Shown: positions 1-7,622 of the stretch, piece after piece
Layout: each line of letters starts with the position of its first letter
How positions within the stretch are numbered: the first letter of the stretch is position 1
Source of the DNA: an uncultured Lysobacteraceae bacterium
GTDB lineage: Bacteria; Pseudomonadota; Gammaproteobacteria; Xanthomonadales; Rhodanobacteraceae
Assembly (NCBI GenBank): GCA_946480705.1
Contig: CAMLLF010000163.1
Coordinates: 1-7,750, forward strand
DNA: 7,750 bases
Direction of reading: 5' to 3'
Position numbers and translations under genes: made by a program
The notes under the pieces: generated by a model
Seen by the model: only the letters and a program-made list of their open reading frames with translations
Databases searched by the model: none
Told to the model about the DNA's origin: nothing

Positions 1-1290
1 GACACGGGCCTGATCGACGCCGACGAGCTGGCCCGCGCGAAGGCCGTCCCGCTCGGCATTTCCGAAACGCCGGGACTGCCGCGCAACCGCTTCCCGGCCT
101 TTCTCGATCTCGTGCGCACGCAGCTCAAGCGCGACTACGACGACGCCGCGCTGCGCGGCGCAGGCCTGTCGGTGCTGACCACGCTCGTGCCGGCGACCCA
201 GCTCGCCGCGGAGAAGGCGCTGCGCGAGAGCCTCGCCGCGCTCGGCAAGAAGCAGGACGACACGCAGGCCGCGCTCGTCGTTACCGGCGCGCGCGACGGC
301 GAGGTGCAGGCGGTCATCGGCGACCGCGCACCCGACCAGCCGGGTTTCAACCGCGCGCTCGACGCGCGCCGGCCGATCGGTTCGCTGGTCAAGCCCTTCG
401 TGTTCCTGACCGCGCTTGCCCAGCCGCAGCGCTATTCGCTGGCGAGCATCGTCGAGGACGCGCCGGTCAGCCTGCCGCAGCCCAACGGCAAGAACTGGAT
501 GCCGCAGAACGCGGACAAGACCGCGCACGGGCGGGTCGCGCTGATCGATGTGCTGACCAATTCGTGGAACCTGTCGACGGTGCGGCTCGGCATGCTCGTC
601 GGCGTCGACCGCGTCCGGGCGCTCATCGAATCGTTCGGTTTTCGCGGCATCAATCCGAATCCCTCGCTGCTGCTCGGCGCGGTCGACCTGTCGCCGATCG
701 AGGTCGCGCAGCTCTATCAGTATTTCGCCGCCGACGGGCACGCGCTGCCGGTCATCGCCGTGCGCGGCGTGCTCGATCGCGACGGCAAGCCGCTGCGGCG
801 CTACGGCAGCAAGCCCGGCGCCGGCGACTATGTCGAAGCCGCGCGCCTCGTCACCTACGCGATGCAGCAGGTCAATCTGCGCGGCACCGCGCGCGCGGTC
901 GGCAACGGTCCGCTCGCGACGCTCAACAGCGCGGGCAAGACCGGTACGAGCGACGACTCGCGCGACAGCTGGTACGCGGGCTTCACGGCCGATCACCTGG
1001 CCGTGGTCTGGGTCGGCCGCGACGACAACAAGCCGACCGGTCTCGTCGGCGCGACCGGCGCGCTGCGCGTGTGGATGTCGCTGTTCGATGCGCTGCCGAC
1101 GCGGCCGCTCGATCTGAACCTGAGCCAGGGCATCGAGCTGGCCTGGGTCAACCCGGAATCCGGGCAGCGCACCGAGGCTGATTGTCCCGGCGCGCGCCAG
1201 CTCCCGTTCGTCGCGGGCTACGTGCCGGAGCAGGAGCAAGGGTGCACAATGGAGCGTTTGCGAGAATGGTTCGGCGGCGATCCGCAATGA
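1..1290 (+). CDS. mrcB: Penicillin-binding protein 1b, C-terminal part (transpeptidase); 5' end outside window
   Basis: Bifunctional class A PBP that polymerises and cross-links peptidoglycan from the inner membrane; only the last 429 residues are present. The frame is open from base 1, so the gene starts upstream and the glycosyltransferase domain is not seen. The transpeptidase motifs are in the right order: SLVK (382-393, catalytic Ser), SWN (562-570, the SxN motif) and KTGTS (937-951), followed by DSWYAGF. The sequence before SLVK (a VRTQLKRDY-like stretch, then GEVQAVIGDR and ARRPIGSLVKP) follows the E. coli PBP1b pattern closely, which favours PBP1b over PBP1a or PBP1c. A GTG at 112 is internal, not the start. 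The stop at 1288-1290 lies 56 nt before the lipoprotein gene, probably the same operon. No damage is seen in the visible part. Confidence 0.93.
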   Translation, partial: DTGLIDADELARAKAVPLGISETPGLPRNRFPAFLDLVRTQLKRDYDDAALRGAGLSVLTTLVPATQLAAEKALRESLAALGKKQDDTQAALVVTGARDGEVQAVIGDRAPDQPGFNRALDARRPIGSLVKPFVFLTALAQPQRYSLASIVEDAPVSLPQPNGKNWMPQNADKTAHGRVALIDVLTNSWNLSTVRLGMLVGVDRVRALIESFGFRGINPNPSLLLGAVDLSPIEVAQLYQYFAADGHALPVIAVRGVLDRDGKPLRRYGSKPGAGDYVEAARLVTYAMQQVNLRGTARAVGNGPLATLNSAGKTGTSDDSRDSWYAGFTADHLAVVWVGRDDNKPTGLVGATGALRVWMSLFDALPTRPLDLNLSQGIELAWVNPESGQRTEADCPGARQLPFVAGYVPEQEQGCTMERLREWFGGDPQ

Positions 1291-1346
1291 CGCGGATGCC
1301 GTCTTCGACGGAATTTCGAGGAATTCGACGGATGGGCAGGTCAACG

Positions 1347-1831
1347 ATGAAACGCAGCGGCGGTAAATGGCGGTGGACGGTCGCGGCGGCGGCGCTCGCG
1401 ATGCTGGCCGGCTGCGGCGGCGCAGGCAGCGGCAGCGAGTCCGGCAAGAAGGGCGTGCGGCCCGACCGCGATCTCGTGCTCGCGATACGTCAGGCCGGGC
1501 AGTCGACCGCGCCGTCGAGGCGGGCGATCTCGAAGCCGCGCAGAATTTCGTCGACGCGATCGCCGCAGTCGACCGCGCGCTCAAGCTCGCGCCCGACGCA
1601 CCGGAAATTCTGCAGCTCAAGGCGGAACTCTCGATCGGCCTGCACCGCTACGTCGATGCCGAAGCGCTCGCGCGGCGTTCGTTCGAGCTCGGTCCGCGAT
1701 TGGGCAGCCTGTGTGCGCGCAACTGGCAGACCGTCGTGGAAACGCGCCGCGTCGCCAAGGACGAAGCCAGCTCGGCGAGCGCGAAGGCACAGGTCGCCGC
1801 GTGCAAGGTGCCGCCGCGCCAGCGGCTGTAA
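1347..1831 (+). CDS. TPR lipoprotein, LpoP-like putative PBP1b activator; apparent frameshift
   Basis: Small lipoprotein, about 161 residues if one base is restored. It starts at ATG 1347 with GGGCAGG (1334-1340) as a likely ribosome-binding site; an in-frame ATG at 1332 is less likely. The N-terminus is a basic stretch (MKRSGGKWRW), an Ala/Leu core and a lipobox LAGC with Cys at residue 23, so it should be lipidated. The C-terminal part is helical and TPR-like: EAGDLEAAQNFVDA, AVDRALKLAPDAPEILQLKAEL, YVDAEALARRSFELG, then NWQTVVETRR. The signal peptide is in frame 3 but the TPR part is in frame 2; they join if one G is added to GGG at 1497-1499, giving RQAG-AVDRAVEAGD. Pseudomonas LpoP is a TPR lipoprotein encoded next to the PBP1b gene and activating it; the same position and architecture here support that role, by inference. 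The frameshift may be a sequencing error or a real lesion. Confidence 0.7.
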
Positions 1832-1835
1832 TCGC

Positions 1836-3740
1836 GTGACGCACGACGTCCGCGACCTGCTCGGTGCGGAAGGACCGTTCGCGCGCGAAGTGCCCGGTTT
1901 CGCGCCGCGTGCCTCGCAGCAGGAAATGGCCGAAGCGGTCGCCGAGGCGATCGCCGAGCGCCACATCCTGATCGCCGAAGCCGGCACCGGCACGGGCAAG
2001 ACCTTTGCCTACCTCGTGCCGGCCATCGTGTCGGGCAAGCGCGTCATCGTCTCGACCGGCACGAAGACGCTGCAGGACCAGCTGTTTCACCGCGACCTGC
2101 CGCGCGTGCGGCAAGTCACCGGCGCGCGCATCAAGGCCGCGCTGCTGAAGGGGCGCGCGAATTATCTGTGCCTCTACCGGCTCGATCAGACCCACAAGGA
2201 CGGCCGCCTGGCGTCGCGCGAACAGGTCGCGCAACTGCAGGCGCTGCGCGCCTGGGCCGGGCGCAGCAGCAGCGGCGACCGCAACGAGATCGCCGAGGTG
2301 CCCGAGGATTCGCCGCTGTGGCCGCGCGTCACCTCGACTGCCGAAAACTGCCTCGGCGCCGACTGTCCGATGTTCAACGACTGCTTCGTGGTCAAGGCGC
2401 GGCGTGCCGCGCAGGAAGCCGACCTGGTCGTCGTCAACCATCATCTGCTGTTCGCCGATCTCGCGATCAAGCAGGAAGGCTTCGGCGAAATCCTGCCGGG
2501 CGCGAACGCGTTCGTGCTCGACGAGGCGCATCAGATTCCGGATCTCGCCGGGCAGTTTTTCTCGGTGAGTTTTTCCGCACGGCAGTTGCAGGAACTCGGC
2601 AGCGACGCCGAAGCCGAGTGTGGCTCGGTCACGGGCGCGTTCGCGGTGCTGCGCGAGCCGATCGCGAACGTGACCTCGGTGCTGCGTCGCGTGCGGCTTG
2701 CGCTCGACAAGCTGCCGCAGCGCGGCGCGTTCGCGGCGATCGAGGACGACCGTTTCGCAATGGCCGAATTGCGAGAGCTGCAGGAAGCGCTGCGCGCGCT
2801 CGAAGCCGCGCTCGCCACCCAGGCCGAACGCTCGCGCGGCCTGACCACGATGCACGAGCGCTGTCAGGGGCTCGTCGAGAAGCTCGATCAGGTGCTCGAC
2901 GGTTCGGCGCGCGACTGGGTGCACTGGTACGAACTCACGAGCCAGGGTTTCTCGCTCAATGCGACGCCGCTCGATCTCGCTCCGCCGCTGCGCGCCCTGC
3001 GCCAGCAGAGCCGGGCTGCGTGGATACTGACCTCGGCGACGTTGTCGGTCGCCGGCGAGTTCGGTCATTTCGCGCGCCAGCTCGGCCTCGATGACCCGGT
3101 CACGCTGAGCCTCGCAAGTCCGTTCGACTATGCGCGCCAAGCGCTGACGTATCTGCCGCGCGGCCTGCCGGACCCGAGCGCCCCCGACTTCACCGACCGC
3201 GTCGTCGACGCGGCGCTGCCGGTGCTCCGCGCCTCGCGCGGGCGTGCGTTCCTGCTGTTCACCTCGCACCGCGCACTGCGCCGCGCGGCGGAGCGGCTGG
3301 CCTCGCAGCCTTATCCGCTGTTCGTGCAGGGCACGGCGCCGCGCCATCAACTGCTTGCGGGATTCCGCGCGGGCAACGGCGTGCTGCTCGGTGCCGCGAG
3401 TTTCTGGGAGGGCGTCGACGTCGCCGGCGAAGCGTTGTCCTGCGTCATCATCGACAAGCTGCCGTTCGCCGCACCGGACGATCCCGTGCTCGAAGCCAGG
3501 CTCGCCGCGATGCGCGACGCCGGCGGCAATCCCTTCGTCCAGTGGCAGATTCCTTCGGCGGTCATCGCGCTCAAGCAGGGCGCCGGCCGGCTCATCCGCG
3601 ACGTCGACGACCGCGGCGTGCTCGTGCTCTGCGATCCGCGTCTGACGACACGTCCGTACGGAAAGCTGTTCCTGCGCAGCCTGCCGCCGTCGCCGATCAC
3701 GCGCGAGCTGGGCGACGTCGACGATTTTTTCTGCGCCTGA
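1836..3740 (+). CDS. yoaA: ATP-dependent DNA helicase, DinG/YoaA family (XPD-like, Fe-S)
   Basis: Superfamily 2 5'-3' DNA helicase for repair and replication-fork rescue; E. coli YoaA acts with the clamp-loader subunit HolC. The 634 residues match the YoaA length. Motifs in order: Walker A AGTGTGKT (residues 49-56); STGTKTLQDQLFHRDLP (73-89); four cysteines C112, C172, C177 and C183 spaced as in the Fe-S domain; DEAH box 229-232; TSATL (399-403); SFWEGVDV (522-529); QGAGRLIR (581-588). The GTG at 1836 was chosen because the protein then begins THDVRDLLGAEGPFAREVPGF, like family N-termini. The frame stays open upstream, so this start is not proven. The gene begins 4 nt after the lipoprotein stop with no clear Shine-Dalgarno, suggesting translational coupling. 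YoaA is preferred over DinG on length and the N-terminal pattern; the family call is very secure, the subfamily less so. Confidence 0.92.
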   Translation: MTHDVRDLLGAEGPFAREVPGFAPRASQQEMAEAVAEAIAERHILIAEAGTGTGKTFAYLVPAIVSGKRVIVSTGTKTLQDQLFHRDLPRVRQVTGARIKAALLKGRANYLCLYRLDQTHKDGRLASREQVAQLQALRAWAGRSSSGDRNEIAEVPEDSPLWPRVTSTAENCLGADCPMFNDCFVVKARRAAQEADLVVVNHHLLFADLAIKQEGFGEILPGANAFVLDEAHQIPDLAGQFFSVSFSARQLQELGSDAEAECGSVTGAFAVLREPIANVTSVLRRVRLALDKLPQRGAFAAIEDDRFAMAELRELQEALRALEAALATQAERSRGLTTMHERCQGLVEKLDQVLDGSARDWVHWYELTSQGFSLNATPLDLAPPLRALRQQSRAAWILTSATLSVAGEFGHFARQLGLDDPVTLSLASPFDYARQALTYLPRGLPDPSAPDFTDRVVDAALPVLRASRGRAFLLFTSHRALRRAAERLASQPYPLFVQGTAPRHQLLAGFRAGNGVLLGAASFWEGVDVAGEALSCVIIDKLPFAAPDDPVLEARLAAMRDAGGNPFVQWQIPSAVIALKQGAGRLIRDVDDRGVLVLCDPRLTTRPYGKLFLRSLPPSPITRELGDVDDFFCA

Positions 3741-3883
3741 GTTTGTCCGGACGGCGCCGCGTTGCTGCGCTCGACTGCGACTTTGGAACTAGTCAATTTC
3801 GCTGGATCGTAGGTCTTGCGGCTGAGTTCGGCAGTCGTCCGGCGGCCTCGGGAGCCTTTTTCCGGACTCTGCCGCAGCGCAGA

Positions 3884-3913
3884 TTGTGACCTGTCCGTAC
3901 CCAGTGCTATAAG
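3884..3913 (+). promoter_or_regulatory. Predicted promoter of protease 1
   Basis: TTGTGA (3884-3889) and TATAAG (3908-3913) are 18 bp apart and match the sigma-70 consensus at 4 of 6 and 5 of 6 positions. The paralogous region has TTGAGA and TATTCA at the same 18-bp spacing. Transcription would begin near 3920, giving a leader of about 165 nt. Conservation of place and spacing supports it; no experimental evidence. Confidence 0.5.
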
Positions 3914-4018
3914 AATTGTCTGGACGAATGTTGTGGCTGCCTCAGGACGGAATGCCCGGAGTTTCTCGCCACTCCGACGCACTGTCCCTTCGTCGTGATC
4001 CCGCGTTCATCCGTGCGC

Positions 4019-4060
4019 CGGCCGTAACTTGTCGGGTGGTCAAGTGTCGGCCGTTCTTTT
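4019..4060 (+). promoter_or_regulatory. Leader hairpin with T-rich tail, possible attenuator, copy A
   Basis: The outer stem CGGCCG 4019-4024 pairs with 4048-4053. A 2x2 internal loop follows, then the inner stem ACTTG 4027-4031 pairs with CAAGT 4041-4045 around a 9-nt loop. GTTCTTTT follows directly (4053-4060), and the ribosome-binding site begins 17 nt later. The paralog keeps the outer stem and T tract exactly, while the inner stem has different bases that still pair. This resembles an intrinsic terminator or a regulatory RNA structure in the 5' leader. Function is not known. Confidence 0.55.
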
Positions 4061-4076
4061 CGTGTGTCTGTGTGTT

Positions 4077-4082
4077 GGGAGG
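4077..4082 (+). promoter_or_regulatory. Ribosome-binding site of protease 1
   Basis: GGGAGG lies 4 nt before ATG 4087. The identical GGGAGGTTTC precedes the ATG of the second protease, which fixes this start over upstream in-frame codons. Confidence 0.8.
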
Positions 4083-4086
4083 TTTC

Positions 4087-7000
4087 ATGGGTAAGTCGAT
4101 ACGCGTATCCGCACTGGCGTCGATGATCGGCGTCGTGCTGGCTGGAGGTGTGGTGAGTTCGCCGGTGGCGACCGCGCAGTCGTCCACGACGGCCGCGGCA
4201 GTGGAGAGCTACCTCATCACGTTCAACGAACCGGGCCTGCTGTATTACACCGGCGGCGCCAATTCCCTCGAAGCCACGGCTCCGTCGGTCAAGGGTCAGC
4301 GCAAGCTCGACACCAAGAGCCCGGCCGCCGTCGCCTACGGCAATTTCCTGTCCGACGTGCGCACGCAGCGCGTGCAGTCGATCTCCTCGGCCCTGGGCCG
4401 CAGCGTCACGGCGACGCATCACTACGCGATCACGCGTAACGGCATCGCTGCCGAACTGTCGGCCGCCGAAGCCAACACGATCCGCAACCTGCCCGGCGTG
4501 AAGTCGGTTCGCGCGGCCGGTTCCGAAACCCTCGACACCTACCGCGGCCCTGCCTTCATCGGCGCCGACACCGTATGGAGCGGCGTCAACGTGCCGGGCG
4601 GCTCGGGCACGCGCGGCTTCGGCGTCACCGTCGGCGTCGTCGACGGCGGCACGAACTCCGATCATCCGTCGTTCGCGAACGACGCCACCTGCGGCTTCAG
4701 CGCGGGTACGCCGAAACTGCGCAGCTTCGTCGACTGCAGCGCGACCGATGTCGGTACCGGCGCCTGCAACGGCGCGAATCCGGAAGCGACCGACGACGGC
4801 CACGGCGTGCATACCTCGAGCACGGCGGCCGGCAACACGCTGACCGCGAGTTCGGTCCCGGCGCCGGTCATCCCGGCGCCGTACACGAGCATGTCGGGCG
4901 TCGCTCCCTGTGCCTCGATCCGCCATTACAAGGCCTGCCCGGGCACGAACTGTCCGGGCGCCGACCTGCAGGCCGCGCTTGAGAACGCGATCGCCGACGG
5001 TGTCGACGTCATCAACTACTCGATCTCCGGCGGGCGCGACCATCACGAACCCCGTCGGCCAGGTCAACCACCTCGGCCCCTGGACCATGACGGTCGCCGC
5101 GTCGACGCATGACGAGAACATCCTCGCGACGGTCAGCCTGACCGGTCCGGGCACGCCGCCGGCGAACACGGTCGGCGTCGCCGCGAAGCAGGGCAGCACG
5201 ACGCCGATCGGCACGGCCTTCACGAACCAGCCGATCAAGAGCTTCCCGGCGAACATCGAAGGCTGCACCGTGGGCACGCCGTTCCCGGCCGGCTACTTCA
5301 CCGGTTCGGTCGCCTACGTGCGTCGCGGCACCTGCGCGTTCACCGAGAAAATCACCAATGCCATCAACGCGGGCGCGACCTTCGTGCTCGTCGGCAACAA
5401 CCAGGCCGGTCCGCTGTCGATGAACACGACGGGCGTGCCCGCCGGCACGCCGGCGTACAGCGTCGTGCAGGCCCCGGGCGATGCGATCCGCGATTTCATC
5501 GCGGCGAATCCGTCGACGGCGACGATCAGCTTCGATCCGACGCAGAAGCGCGGCGACGTGCTCGCCGACTTCAGCCTGCGCGGTCCGGTTCCGGCCGCCG
5601 GCAACGTGACGAAGCCGGATATCACCGGTCCGGGCGTGCAGATCTACGCGGCACTCGCCGATCCGACTCAGTACGGCTTCCTCAGCGGTACGTCGATGTC
5701 CTCGCCGCATCTCGCCGGCTCTGCGGCGCTGGTCCGCGCCGCCAAGCCGTCCTGGACGCCGATGGAAGTCAAGTCCGCGCTCCAGATGACCGCCAAGGTG
5801 CCGGGCTTCGACGACGACGGTTCGTCGGCGTGGGATCCGGATGACGTCGGCAACGGCCGCGTCGACCTGACCAAGGCGATCAAGGCCGCGCTGACGATGA
5901 ACGAGACGCACGCGAACTTCGTCGCGGCGAACCCGTCGGGCGGCTCCATCGCCGCGAAGACGCTGAACCTGCCGTCGATGCGCGATGCGGCCTGCAACGT
6001 CTCGTGCTCGTTCACGCGCACGGTCAAGAGCACGGTGGCGTCGGGCACGACCTGGACCGCGACCTACGTGCCGATGGTTGCCACCGGCGCGCCGATCGTG
6101 TCCATCACCCCGGCCAACTTCACCGTGGTCGGCGGCGGTACGCAGGCGCTGTCCATCGGCGTCAACATGGGTTACGGCGCGTCGACCGCCGTCCCGATGA
6201 CCTTCGGCCACGTCGTGCTGACGCCGAGCGACAACACGCTGCCGGTCGAGCGCCTGACGCTGTCGGTCGCCGGTACGCGCGACGGCATCTTCGCGAACAA
6301 CTTCGGCGAACTGGTTCCGAGCGTCACGGTCGATCAGGGCTTCGACGACATCACGGCCATCGGTGGTCTGGGCTGGCTGACCGCGAACAACAGCAGCCCG
6401 GTCGGCGGTACGTCGTGGTTCCAGGGCAATTCGACCGACGTGTTCCCGTCGCAGGCGGGTGCGCCGGATGCCTATATCGGCGCGAACTTCAACAACACCA
6501 CGGGCGCCGGCACGATCTCGAACTGGCTCGTCACGCCGCAGATCACGTTCAACTCCGTGTCGTCGGTCAGCTTCTGGACCCGCGTCCCGACGCCGATCAA
6601 CTTCCCGGATCGCCTTGAAGTGCGTCTGTGTCCGCCGCCGGGCACCTCGTGCACGGGTATCGCCTCCGATGCAGCGGCGCTCGCGGCGTTCCCGACCGTG
6701 CTGAAGACGATCAATCCGAACCTGACGACGAACAACGACGCCACCGGCGCGAACGGCTACCCGGGTACCTGGGCGCAGTTCACGCTCAACACGAGCAACG
6801 GCCTTCCGGTGACGGGTCAGGGGCGCATCGCGTTTCGCTACTTCGTGACTGACGGTGGCCCGTCCGGTGCCAACTCGAGCTACATCGGCATCGACACGGT
6901 CAGCATCACGGCGGGTGCGGTGAACAGCGCACCGGTTCCGAATGCAGGCGCCGGCATCACGCCGGAGAGCGTGCCGGCATCGGCGCGCAGCAAGAAGTAA
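4087..7000 (+). pseudogene. Secreted subtilisin-like (S8) serine protease with PA and choice-of-anchor J domains; frame broken near 5032
   Basis: Extracellular subtilase, 970 residues if one base is removed at 5032-5034. A signal peptide ends at about PVATA-Q (residue 30). An I9-like propeptide spans about 38-145. The catalytic domain has Asp186 (VVDGG), His239 (GHGVHT) and Ser536 (GTSMSSPHLAG). A PA domain (about 385-475) is inserted before the Ser. A beta-rich, fibronectin-III-like region (about 605-735) follows, then a choice-of-anchor J domain (748-942) with WFQGN, ISNWLVTPQI and YIGIDTVSI, and a short Pro/Ala/Ser tail ending RSKK. Frame 1 holds the 5' part (through INYSISGG) and frame 2 the rest (from ATITNP). 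Relatives usually have about 30 residues between these motifs, including the AGN-type oxyanion-hole Asn; here they are absent, so a deletion with frame change is likelier than a single extra G. It may be inactive, or an assembly fault. The family assignment is secure. Confidence 0.88.
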
Positions 7001-7056
7001 GCGTCGCGACCGCCGCGGGGCGAAAGCCGGGCGGCGGCAGCGAGCGGGTCTCATCG

Positions 7057-7090
7057 AAAAAAGCCCGGGCATCTGCCCGGGTTTTTTTTT
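7057..7090 (+). terminator. Intrinsic terminator after protease 1
   Basis: A perfect GC stem, CCCGGGC 7064-7070 with GCCCGGG 7075-7081 and loop ATCT, is followed by nine T (7082-7090). Six A (7057-7062) precede it and can extend the stem, and could let it act on the opposite strand as well. It lies 56 nt after the protease stop, so the second protease needs its own promoter. Confidence 0.93.
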
Positions 7091-7438
7091 GGAAGGACCG
7101 CATCGCATCGTTGCGGCGATCCGTCGGCTTGGCGGACGTGCGAAATCCGCGCATAAGTTCGCGTAAGTATGGAAAATTCTTGTTTCTGGCCGTTTCTCGT
7201 CGCCAGAGTGCGCGCGTGCGCAACGATGTCACTGATTTGCCTCGGAACTGACGTGCAGGCAGCGCCTGGTGCCGCCGCCTCCGCGTGCCGTTCGTTCAAC
7301 CTGCATGCACCTCCCGCCCAGTGCGAATGGGCCTGTCGGCTGAGTACGGTAGTCCGGCTGTCCGAGCGGCGTGTCATTTTTGACGACATTCGCAGCCGTT
7401 CGGCACCGTTCCGTATGTTTTCGCTGCCGCAGTGCAGA

Positions 7439-7468
7439 TTGAGATGTTGCGCGCGTCGGTGCTATTCA
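7439..7468 (+). promoter_or_regulatory. Predicted promoter of protease 2
   Basis: TTGAGA (7439-7444, 5 of 6 to the -35 consensus) and TATTCA (7463-7468, 3 of 6 to the -10) are 18 bp apart, collinear with the predicted promoter of copy A. The weaker -10 suggests lower basal expression or dependence on a regulator. Confidence 0.4.
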
Positions 7469-7566
7469 CCGTCCCGCGGAACGAATTTCGCGGTGGTTCC
7501 GGTCGAGTCTCCAGGCATGGACGACGGCCCGATCCCGCTGTAGCGAACCCGCGTTCTTCCGTGTGC

Positions 7567-7604
7567 CGGCCGGGCCTGGGCGACCAGGCATCGGCCGTTC
7601 TTTT
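7567..7604 (+). promoter_or_regulatory. Leader hairpin with T-rich tail, possible attenuator, copy B
   Basis: The outer stem CGGCCG 7567-7572 pairs with 7592-7597. The inner stem GCCTGG 7574-7579 pairs with CCAGGC 7584-7589 around a GCGA tetraloop (GNRA type). GTTCTTTT follows at 7597-7604, and the ribosome-binding site begins 8 nt later. Compared with copy A the inner stem has changed on both sides while pairing is kept. Confidence 0.55.
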
Positions 7605-7612
7605 CCTGTGCT

Positions 7613-7618
7613 GGGAGG
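7613..7618 (+). promoter_or_regulatory. Ribosome-binding site of protease 2
   Basis: GGGAGG lies 4 nt before ATG 7623, identical in sequence and spacing to the site of the first protease. Confidence 0.8.
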
Positions 7619-7622
7619 TTTC

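Larger units (their letters stand above)
3741..4086. other. Intergenic region between helicase and protease 1
   Basis: 346 nt with no convincing gene. No clear intrinsic terminator follows the helicase. An imperfect hairpin (GTCCGG 3837-3842 with CCGGAC 3862-3867, 19-nt loop containing TTTTT) is the nearest candidate, but it lacks a T-tract after the stem. From about 3819 onward the sequence is homologous to the region upstream of the second protease and carries the promoter, leader hairpin and ribosome-binding site listed separately. A second small perfect hairpin, CGGAGT 3957-3962 with ACTCCG 3971-3976, lies in the leader and has no obvious counterpart in the second copy. Confidence 0.7.
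3819..4179 (+). repeat. Duplicated upstream region plus signal-peptide segment, copy A
   Basis: This segment is a diverged copy of 7337-7715. Matching blocks keep the same order: 3819-3836 against 7337-7354 (16 of 18 identical), 3869-3889 against 7424-7444 (19 of 21), 4000-4023 against 7548-7571 (22 of 24), the TCGGCCGTTCTTTT tract, the GGGAGGTTTCATGGG start region, and the signal-peptide codons through Gln31. Between blocks the spacing varies, showing small insertions and deletions. It reflects tandem gene duplication including the control region. Confidence 0.8.
7001..7622. other. Intergenic region between the two proteases
   Basis: 622 nt without a convincing gene. Short open frames here (for example 7169-7543) have no ribosome-binding site and a Cys/Arg-rich composition with no recognisable motif. 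The region holds the terminator of protease 1 (7057-7090), then roughly 240 nt in which I see nothing specific, then, from 7337, the homologous control region of the second protease. Confidence 0.7.

Noticed and set aside
1182..1835. 5' extension of the helicase frame up to 1182
   Set aside because: Overlaps the end of mrcB and the whole lipoprotein; most of it reads as Arg/Ser-rich nonsense. Only 1347 to about 1499 in this frame is real, as the lipoprotein signal peptide.
1617..3350. 577-residue open frame on the minus strand across the helicase
   Set aside because: Arg/Ala/Gln-rich shadow of the helicase gene, which has all its motifs on the plus strand.
3837..3867. Hairpin GTCCGG/CCGGAC as a terminator of the helicase transcript
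   Set aside because: The T run is in the loop rather than after the stem, and the stem is only 6 bp, so it does not fit an intrinsic terminator.
4019..4060. Leader element as a known c-di-GMP (GEMM) or other classical riboswitch
   Set aside because: The conserved core sequences of those classes are not visible; only a hairpin and a T-rich tract can be supported.
3907..5277. 456-residue open frame on the minus strand over the 5' part of protease 1
   Set aside because: Low-complexity composition, no ribosome-binding site, and it runs through the conserved control region and signal-peptide codons of the plus-strand gene.
5012..7108. 698-residue open frame on the minus strand across protease 1
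   Set aside because: Extremely Arg/Asp/Val-rich with no motif; it mirrors the codon bias of the plus-strand gene, which has clear catalytic motifs in this span.
7373..7384. GTCA-TTTT-TGAC inverted repeat upstream of protease 2
   Set aside because: Only 4 bp per arm and absent from the homologous region of copy A; likely chance.
7169..7543. 124-residue open frame between the proteases
   Set aside because: No ribosome-binding site, Cys/Arg-rich with no domain, and it overlaps the promoter region that is homologous to non-coding sequence at 3819-3920.
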